This document shows, piece by piece, positions 57,724-64,000 of a stretch of DNA of 64,000 nt. Source of the stretch: Actinocorallia sp. API 0066 (GTDB taxonomy: Bacteria; Actinomycetota; Actinomycetes; Streptosporangiales; Streptosporangiaceae); assembly GCF_020991275.1 (NCBI RefSeq), contig NZ_JAJLQY010000006.1:415187-479186 (forward strand). The letters are read 5' to 3'. Every line of letters begins with the position of its first letter. The first letter of the stretch is position 1. The position numbers and the translations under genes are program-made. Under the pieces are notes generated by a model. The model had not been told where the DNA came from, searched no databases, and worked only from the letters and a program-made list of their open reading frames with translations.

Positions 57724-59271
57724 TCAGGGCACCGCGGGGCGAAGGTTCTTCACCCAGATCTGGTGCGTGCCCTCGGTCCAGCCGAGCCGGAAGGGCACCC
57801 CGGTCAGCACGCGGTAGTCACCGGTGCCTGCCCTGAGCTGTTCGAGCAGCGCCTCGTCCGTCGGGCTGACGGTCGGGATCTGCACGACGATCATTTCGTA
57901 GGTCCGCTTGCGCAGGACCGCCTTGAGCTCGGCGAGTCCGCCGCGCTCCAGGTCCTTGGTCACGATTTTGTCGGTCGCGGTCCACTGCGCGGTGCGGAAC
58001 TCCTCCATGTAGGTGCCGAAGGTCTCCGGCGCCGAACCGAGGTAGCGCTTGCTGGGCTCGACGCTCTGGTCCAGGACCTTGGCGATGTTGTCGTAGTTGG
58101 GCCAGAGCGTGTACTCGTACTCCGACTGGGCCATGCCGAGGGCGAGCAGCCCGACCGCGGCGATGATGCCGACCTGCGGGAAGCGGAAGTGGCGGCCGAT
58201 CATCCGGACCAGGCCGACGCCGACCATGGTGGCGCCGAACAGCCCGGCGAAGCCGAACTGGAGCCGCCACAGCGAGCCCTCGAAGGTGGTGAAGGCGAGG
58301 AAGACGGGGGCGAGCACGACGGGCAGCAGGAACGCCGCCGACAGCGCGACCCGCCAGCCACGGCCCGGCTCGGGGTCGGCGCCGACCGGCACCTCGCCCA
58401 TCCGCGCCTTCCAGACGTAGAAGCCCGCGCCGAACAGGCCGACCGCCAGGTAGGCGCCGAGCCAGTGCGCCCAGCCGCTGAACAGGTCGCCGAACCCGAC
58501 GGCGGCGGGCGCGCCGTCCGAGCCGCCGGTGGCGAACAGGCCGACGCCGACGAGCAGCGCCACGACCAGGCCGGACGAGCGCAGGACCGCCTGGCCGACC
58601 GAGGTGTGCCGGGCCGTCACCAGCAGCGCCAGCAGCACGATGAACGGCAGGTAGAACACCGAGCCGAACTTCACGACGACGGCGAGGACCGCGACCGGCA
58701 CCGCGGCGAACAGCGGCCAGACGGGGCCGGTGCGGCTCAGCGCGACCAGCCAGACCGTGCCGGCGAGCAGGAAGATCGCCAGCGCGTCCTCGGTGGCCAG
58801 GGCGCCCGCGACGAGGGTCGGCGCGATGACGCTGTGCGCGCCCGCCGCGGCCAGGCCCACCCGCTCGTTGAACAGGCGGGTGGACCAGGAGTAGAGCAGG
58901 CCCGTCGCGCAGATCATGAAGACGAGGCTGAGGAACCGCATGCCCTGGACGCCCAGGCCCGCCTGAAGGCTCTCCGACAGCGCCGGGTACAGGCCGGTAC
59001 CGCCGTGGAAGTCCCCGTTCGACGGCAGGATCGACGTCTCGCCCGGGTACACCGAGTTGCGCAGGCGCAGCGTGAGGATCGCCTGCATCACGAGCAGGCC
59101 GGACAGCACGAACCGGCTCAGCCACGCGCGGCGCTTGCTGTTGCCCGGCGCCCACGCGATCGGCGGCGCGGCCGGGATCCGGTACGGCGCCGGCCGCACG
59201 TTCGAGCGGTACTTCTTCGGCTCGGTCTGGTCCCCGCGCGGGCGGACCTCGTGCCGCGTCTCAGTCGTCAT
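57724..59271 (-). CDS. Polytopic GT-C-like glycosyltransferase in the cslA run
   Basis: 515 aa from ATG 59271, overlapping the GH26-A stop by 4 nt. A 45-aa cytoplasmic head, then 10-11 helices. The first outer loop has RNSVYPGETSILPSNGDFHGG, including Glu/Asp residues where GT39-type enzymes bind lipid-phosphate sugars. The last 110 aa are outside (WPNYDNIAKVLDQSVEPSKRY onward). Coupling to GH26-A and cslA suggests that it decorates the polymer or an anchor with a sugar. Confidence 0.72.
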   Translation of the reverse strand: MTTETRHEVRPRGDQTEPKKYRSNVRPAPYRIPAAPPIAWAPGNSKRRAWLSRFVLSGLLVMQAILTLRLRNSVYPGETSILPSNGDFHGGTGLYPALSESLQAGLGVQGMRFLSLVFMICATGLLYSWSTRLFNERVGLAAAGAHSVIAPTLVAGALATEDALAIFLLAGTVWLVALSRTGPVWPLFAAVPVAVLAVVVKFGSVFYLPFIVLLALLVTARHTSVGQAVLRSSGLVVALLVGVGLFATGGSDGAPAAVGFGDLFSGWAHWLGAYLAVGLFGAGFYVWKARMGEVPVGADPEPGRGWRVALSAAFLLPVVLAPVFLAFTTFEGSLWRLQFGFAGLFGATMVGVGLVRMIGRHFRFPQVGIIAAVGLLALGMAQSEYEYTLWPNYDNIAKVLDQSVEPSKRYLGSAPETFGTYMEEFRTAQWTATDKIVTKDLERGGLAELKAVLRKRTYEMIVVQIPTVSPTDEALLEQLRAGTGDYRVLTGVPFRLGWTEGTHQIWVKNLRPAVP

Positions 59272-60392
59272 TCGTCGATCAGCTGCTTAGGGTCGAAGCC
59301 GAACATCTGGCCCCGCTTGGACTTGAGGAACTTGCGGTACGCCTGCACCGCCTTGGGGTTCGCGGCGACGCGGAAGTCCGTCTCGTTCCCGAACTCGACC
59401 TTCTTCACCTCGAACCAGACGAAGCCCAGGATGTCCCGGTACTTGTGCGTTCCGTTGAACAGGCGGCGGACGTCGTTCGGGCGGCGCAGGGACGCGGTCG
59501 AGCCGGTCTCGGCGATCACGAAGGGCTTCCGGGTGAAGGTGCGGGTCTCCTGGTAGATGTCGCCCCAGAGGTCCTTGAAGATGGCCGGGTTGTCCCGCTC
59601 GCCCTTCGTCTCGTACATGTAGCCGGAGATGCCGATCCAGTCGACGTACTCGTCGCCCGGGTAGAACTCCTTCAGCGCGGGCATGCCGTCGCCCTGCGCG
59701 GTGTTCGGGCTCCAGACCCAGATGACGTTCCCGACGCCGAGCCGGGTGAAGACGTCGTGGATGTGCTTCCACGCGGCGACGAAGTCCTCGGGGGTGTTCT
59801 CCTTGGACTCGCCCTTGCAGGCGTCGCCGATGTCCTCGGGGTCCTTCTTGGTGCCGTTGCCCTTGAACTCGCCGGACTTGGAGCAGTACCCCCACGGGTA
59901 CCACCAGCCGTTCATCTCGTGGCCCCACGAGTAGGCGATCGGGATGTTCGAGTTCTTCACCGCGGTGGCGTAGGACTCGATGTCCCTGTCGTACTTGCCC
60001 TCGGCGAACTCCTTGAGGGTGCCCTCGTACGGCTCGACGTCGGCGAACGGCAGCGCGCCGGACTCCCAGATCTTCTTGTTCTCCTTGACCTTGAACAGGC
60101 CGCCGAACTCCTCGAAGTACTTGAGGAGGTTGTGCGGCCTGCCGACGAGCTCGCCGAACTCGTCGCGGCGCTGGAGGCCGGACTCGATCGTCCCGTCATA
60201 CGCCAGACCCAGGTAGTCCTTCTCGGGCCAGATCAGCTTGCGGAGGTCCACCGGCTTGACGGGCGCGAGGTCGTCGATGTTCTGCGCCGAGTGGTAGGCG
60301 TCGCGGTCCAGGGCGGGATCGCCGCACGCCGTCAGCGCGAGAGCGGCCGTCATCACGACGGCCGCCGCGCGCAGCCTTCTGCTCAGGGTCAT
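59268..60392 (-). CDS. GH26-like lipoprotein A
   Basis: 374 aa. Lipobox LTAC with Cys23. The barrel has HEMNGWWYPWG (His158, Glu159) and PFVIAETG (Glu294). Extra loop with two Cys (YCSKSG and DACKGES). It ends FGFDPKQLIDE, related to the tail of lipoprotein B. One base separates it from the cslA stop and it overlaps the GT-C gene, so it is made together with the synthase, which suggests a direct part in polymer release or length control. Confidence 0.84.
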   Translation of the reverse strand: MTLSRRLRAAAVVMTAALALTACGDPALDRDAYHSAQNIDDLAPVKPVDLRKLIWPEKDYLGLAYDGTIESGLQRRDEFGELVGRPHNLLKYFEEFGGLFKVKENKKIWESGALPFADVEPYEGTLKEFAEGKYDRDIESYATAVKNSNIPIAYSWGHEMNGWWYPWGYCSKSGEFKGNGTKKDPEDIGDACKGESKENTPEDFVAAWKHIHDVFTRLGVGNVIWVWSPNTAQGDGMPALKEFYPGDEYVDWIGISGYMYETKGERDNPAIFKDLWGDIYQETRTFTRKPFVIAETGSTASLRRPNDVRRLFNGTHKYRDILGFVWFEVKKVEFGNETDFRVAANPKAVQAYRKFLKSKRGQMFGFDPKQLIDE

Positions 60393-60393
60393 G

Positions 60394-62358
60394 TCAGTCG
60401 TCCACCACGTCGCGGTACTCGCGGGGCTGGACCAGCACCCGGCCGACGACCACGCCGTAGAACAGGGCGGTGGCCAGGGCCATCGCCACGTCCGGGGGGT
60501 ACATGGTGGCCATCCGCCAGCAGGCGAGGCCGAGCCAGATCGCGGCGCAGCCGCCGCTGAAGAACACGTAGGACTTGTAGACGCGTCCCATCTTGTTCTT
60601 CTTCACGCCGCTGGATCCGGACGGCTTCCAGCCCATCTCACGGCCGCGCATCATGTCCCACAGGGCGAACACGTGCGCCCAGCCCTGCATGAAGCCGACG
60701 GCCCACGCCTCCAGGCGGAAGGGCGCGCGGTGCCAGGCCGGGAAGATGATCGACGCGTAGATGATGCTGGGCACCAGCCAGATCATGTGCTTGAGGTTCA
60801 TCAGGTGCGGCGCGCCGAGCAGCATCATGATCGGCAGGATCGGCGCGACGAACGTGAAGATCGCGGTGTGCAGGTAGTAGAGCATGCCCGCCGCGAACGA
60901 CATCTTGGTCGAGAACGGCAGCGGCGCCTTCCAGAACTTCTTCGCGCCGAGCAGCGAGAAGGAGCCCATGCACCAGCGGTACTGCTGGTTGTGGAAGGCG
61001 CCCGCGTTGTCCGGGCAGACGCCGGCCGACAGCGCGATCGGGACGTACTGCGTGCTCCAGCCGAGGACCTGCAGGTCGTAGCCGGTGTGGATGTCCTCGG
61101 AGTGCTCGATCAGCGTGGTGCCGTTGTTCTCGTTCAGCGCGGCCCGCCGGTAGACGGCGCAGGAGCCGACGCAGATCGAGCCGTTGCGGCGCTGCCGGGC
61201 CACCTGGACCGACCGGTAGAACAGCTCCTGGGACGCGCCGGCGCCGCGCTCCACCCACGTCTGGTGGTCCAGCACGCGGAAGAACTGCGGGGTCTGCACG
61301 ATGCCGATCTTCGGGTCGTCGTCCATGACCGGCAGCACCTCGTTGAGGATGTCGTGCCGGGGCGCGAAGTCCGCGTCCAGGATGAGCATGAAGTCGCCGT
61401 CGGAGCTGTGGAAGCCGAACTGGAGGTTCCCGGCCTTCTTGTACCAGCCGCGGTTCGGGCGGGACCCGTAGCGGAAGCCGAAGTCGGCGGCCATCGCGGC
61501 CAGCTCGGGGCTCGCGCCGTCGTCGAGGACGTAGGGCACGCACTTGCCGGGGTAGTACTCGACGACCCGGCGGACGTGCGTCCAGGTGTTGTGGATCACC
61601 TCGATGGGCTCGCCGCAGACCGGCAGGAAGATGTCGACCGACGGGTAGCGCTCGGGGTTCCAGTTGTCGACGATCTCGCGGTGGCGGTCGAGGTCGAAGT
61701 TCTTGGTGAACAGGTCCAGGCGCAGCGACAGCAGGTAGTTCAGCACCGTGAAGAACAGGAACGGCGCGGCGAGCCACAGCTGGCTGATCGTCACGAACTT
61801 GATCGCGGTGATCGCGAGGCAGACGAAGCTGATGAACGAGAAGACGTTGAGCACCCACACGTGCCGGTCGGCGTAGGAGTACTTCTCCTTGTCGTCCGGC
61901 GGCTGCGGGAGCAGCGGGGAGGGGTCCGGGATCGGCGGTACCGGACGCAGCCTCCGGCCCCTGGGCTGGGGCCTGCGCGGCATGGGGGGGAGGTCCTCCA
62001 TGGTCCGCAGCGTGTCGCCGCCGACCGGTCCCGGGGGGACGGGGCGGCGCTGGGGGCGGGGGCCCGCGGTGCGGGGGCGGGGGGCCTGGCCGACGCGCAT
62101 GCCGGCGGCGACCGGGCGGGGGCCCGGCTGCTGCTGCGGCGGACGCGGCCCGGGCTGCGGGGGCCGGGGGGCGGGGGCGGTCTGCTGGGGGTACTGGCCC
62201 GGAGGAGGCCCGGGGCGCGCCTGCCGGGGGGGCAGGGGCGGACGCGGCGGCAGCGCCTGCGGCGCCGGCTGCTGGGCAGCCTGCGGCACACCGCCGGTGA
62301 GCCATTCGAAGTCAGGCCCGCCTGGCGAGGTCGACGATGAGGTCGACATGTCGGTCAC
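60394..62358 (-). CDS. cslA: Cellulose synthase-like family 2 glycosyltransferase
   Basis: 654 aa from GTG 62358 with GGAGAGG 6 nt upstream; ATG 62349 is too far from it. A Pro/Gln/Arg-rich cytoplasmic head of about 140 aa precedes two helices. The GT2 domain has all processive motifs: VLDDGASPEL, LILDADFAP (DxD), HSEDIHTGYDL (TED-like base) and QQYRWCMGS (QxxRW). Five or so helices follow; no PilZ domain. It polymerises and exports a beta-1,4-type glycan. It matches Streptomyces CslA, which works with GlxA. Confidence 0.92.
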   Translation of the reverse strand: MTDMSTSSSTSPGGPDFEWLTGGVPQAAQQPAPQALPPRPPLPPRQARPGPPPGQYPQQTAPAPRPPQPGPRPPQQQPGPRPVAAGMRVGQAPRPRTAGPRPQRRPVPPGPVGGDTLRTMEDLPPMPRRPQPRGRRLRPVPPIPDPSPLLPQPPDDKEKYSYADRHVWVLNVFSFISFVCLAITAIKFVTISQLWLAAPFLFFTVLNYLLSLRLDLFTKNFDLDRHREIVDNWNPERYPSVDIFLPVCGEPIEVIHNTWTHVRRVVEYYPGKCVPYVLDDGASPELAAMAADFGFRYGSRPNRGWYKKAGNLQFGFHSSDGDFMLILDADFAPRHDILNEVLPVMDDDPKIGIVQTPQFFRVLDHQTWVERGAGASQELFYRSVQVARQRRNGSICVGSCAVYRRAALNENNGTTLIEHSEDIHTGYDLQVLGWSTQYVPIALSAGVCPDNAGAFHNQQYRWCMGSFSLLGAKKFWKAPLPFSTKMSFAAGMLYYLHTAIFTFVAPILPIMMLLGAPHLMNLKHMIWLVPSIIYASIIFPAWHRAPFRLEAWAVGFMQGWAHVFALWDMMRGREMGWKPSGSSGVKKNKMGRVYKSYVFFSGGCAAIWLGLACWRMATMYPPDVAMALATALFYGVVVGRVLVQPREYRDVVDD

Positions 62359-62877
62359 AGAGCGCCTCTCCACGAACACGGAAAGCGGCACATGCCGCAC
62401 GAAACGGTCTAGACCCTATAGGACCCGCGTTGCCCAGAAGTTACTTTCAACAGATTACGGAGGCCCATTGGCCTTATCCACGGAGCCGTCGCTACTGTCC
62501 GTTAGCCGCCGTGCGATGCGACGTGACGACGCTCACGAAACTCATCCGAACTTTCCGGCTCGTCCGCGAATCATACGGTCAGGGCACCTGCACGCCCGGA
62601 CGCCGGGCGTAGGCGCTCGGGCTCGGAATGCTCCATTCGCCATTGCGAAACGCGAAAATCACAGGCGGGCATTGATCTTTCAGAGCGCATTCTGCAATGC
62701 AAGTGGATAGGTCAACCCGTGTCAACCACCGGTCGTGACGCGTGTGCGGACGAAGCGTCCATTCCCGTCACCCAGAGTGATACGAGTGGCGGGTTAGCAG
62801 GATGTTCCGCTAGGTTCAGCGGTCAACCGACACAGCGTCCAACAAGCCGGACTCGGCTCACCCCAGGGGACAGCACC
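62359..62877. other. 519-bp divergent promoter region of cslA and the esterase
   Basis: No gene is convincing; the plus frame from 62719 lacks a site before GTG 62878. GC is lower (about 55-60%) across 62420-62720, fitting promoters on both strands. GGTCTAGACC (62410-62419 region) is a palindrome close to the cslA start and may be an operator. Confidence 0.45.
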
Positions 62878-63918
62878 GTGCATTCCGTGACAAGGCGCGC
62901 CGCCCTCGGTGGTGTCGCGCTCTCCAGCATGTTCACCGTCCTGCGCCCGGGCGCGGCGCACGCGGCGCCCTCCGACACCGGCGCGCAGGTGATCGCCGAA
63001 GAGGAAGTGAGGGCACGCACCCTCGACCTGACGATCGACACGCCGTCGATTCCCTTCATGAAGCCGAAAGTCCGCTTGTTCCTGCCCCGGGGTTGGAGCA
63101 AGAACGCCGGACGCACCTGGCCCGTACTTTATGTGTACGGCGGGGGTGGTGAGGGCGACTACCAGGGCTGGGACGTCATGACCGACCTCAAGGACTGGGC
63201 GGCGGCCTGGGACGTCCTGGTGGTCATGCCCGAGGGCGGGGTGGCCGCCGGATTCACCGACTGGCTACGGCCCAGGGGCGGCGGCGTCGTCAACTGGGAG
63301 ACCTTCCACACCACCGACGTGGTCCAGTTGGTCCAGCGCAACTACCGGGGCGGCACCCGGCGGGCTGTGATGGGAATCTCATCGGGCGGCCAGGGCGCCG
63401 TCACCTACGCGGCCCGGCACAAGGGGCTCTTCAAGTACGTCGCCTCCTTCAGCGGCATCCTGCACATGACCAAGCCGGGCATCCCGACCATGATGCAGCT
63501 CGCCGACCTGGGCTCCCCCACCGGCGCCTCCCCCGAGCAGAAGTGGGGCGACCCGGTCAAGGACAGGGCCAACTGGCTCACCCACGACCCGTACTACCTC
63601 GCGCCGAACCTGCGCGGCGTCGGCCTGTACGTCTCGACCGGCACCACCGGCAGGGCCGGGCCGCTGGACGCCTCCTTCGCCGACGTCCTGGAGCAGATGG
63701 GCGTCGCCGGGGCCGCCCAGTTCCAGGTGGTCGGCGGCGTCGGGGAGCGGCTCGTCGGCGTCACGGTGAAGTCGTTCGTCGCCCGGATCAGGGCGCTCGG
63801 CATCCCGTGCAGGGCCCACCTGTACGGGGACGGGATGCACAACTGGGCGTACTGGAACCGCGAGTTCCACACCGCCTGGCCCTACCTGATGAAGGCGCTG
63901 GGCGCCCGCAAGTACTGA
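62878..63918 (+). CDS. Secreted antigen-85-fold esterase
   Basis: 346 aa from GTG 62878, AGGGGA 7 nt upstream. A twin-arginine-like signal (HSVTRRAALGGVALSSMF ... AHA) suggests Tat export. Alpha/beta hydrolase of the esterase-D/antigen 85 group: LPVLYVYGGGGEGD-like oxyanion block (WPVLYVYGGGGEGDYQGW), nucleophile Ser in MGISSGGQGA, and catalytic His in DGMHNWAYW. Such enzymes acylate or deacylate wall sugars. Divergent from cslA, so it may modify the same polymer. Confidence 0.8.
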   Translation: MHSVTRRAALGGVALSSMFTVLRPGAAHAAPSDTGAQVIAEEEVRARTLDLTIDTPSIPFMKPKVRLFLPRGWSKNAGRTWPVLYVYGGGGEGDYQGWDVMTDLKDWAAAWDVLVVMPEGGVAAGFTDWLRPRGGGVVNWETFHTTDVVQLVQRNYRGGTRRAVMGISSGGQGAVTYAARHKGLFKYVASFSGILHMTKPGIPTMMQLADLGSPTGASPEQKWGDPVKDRANWLTHDPYYLAPNLRGVGLYVSTGTTGRAGPLDASFADVLEQMGVAGAAQFQVVGGVGERLVGVTVKSFVARIRALGIPCRAHLYGDGMHNWAYWNREFHTAWPYLMKALGARKY

Positions 63919-63925
63919 GCGCGGC

Positions 63926-64000
<75 letters not shown>

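Overview
The window comes from the chromosome of a high-GC actinomycete. GC is about 70% and third codon positions are almost always G or C. Starts often use GTG or TTG behind GGAGG-type ribosome binding sites. The gene content and the order recO-uppS-...-glyS-...-znuABC/zur-...-ppdK-...-dgt fit a filamentous actinomycete, perhaps Thermomonosporaceae/Streptosporangiales. That placement is an inference; no rRNA gene is present to test it. The last 75 bases are a G run followed by a C run and look like a sequence-end artefact.

Layout. 1-5.3 kb: tail of an unknown gene, a GT-C membrane protein, an ECF sigma factor translationally coupled to a membrane-anchored propeller protein, an NmrA-type SDR and an HxlR regulator. 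5.3-13.6 kb: ferredoxin-reductase-like flavoprotein, dGTPase, SanA/YdcF-like protein, pyruvate phosphate dikinase and a GH15 enzyme. 13.7-17.4 kb: zinc uptake (zur-znuB-znuC-znuA with a Zur box) and small genes. 17.4-26.6 kb: DUF1906 exported protein, glyS, a GntR regulator with palindromic operators and two small genes, a beta-barrel secreted protein, two septum-formation-family proteins, uppS and recO. 26.7-28.1 kb: an M4 protease of protealysin type followed by a gene resembling its inhibitor emfourin. 28.1-31.6 kb: GtrA, GT-C glycosyltransferase and decaprenyl-phosphate phosphoribosyltransferase (cell-envelope glycan precursors). 31.7-35.4 kb: three-subunit molybdenum hydroxylase. 35.7-39.2 kb: small secreted protein and a MacB/FtsX-type ABC exporter. 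39.3-44.1 kb: secreted GH5 mannanase with three C-terminal CBM10-like repeats, leuA with a leader peptide/attenuator, and a membrane-anchored GH12-like protein.

The most interesting part is 44.1-63.9 kb. A cellulose-synthase-like GT2 (CslA type) heads a right-to-left run of three GH26-like lipoproteins, a multi-pass GT-C glycosyltransferase and mannose-6-phosphate isomerase. After a structured 471-bp gap come an Excalibur-type membrane protein and four tandem galactose-oxidase/GlxA-type radical copper oxidases. A secreted antigen-85-fold esterase is divergent from cslA. Streptomyces is known for a cslA-glxA pair making a beta-glycan at hyphal tips. Here the oxidase is quadrupled, and GH26 enzymes plus a mannose-phosphate isomerase accompany the synthase. 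I read this as a surface polysaccharide synthesis, trimming and oxidation system, possibly for a mannan or glucomannan.
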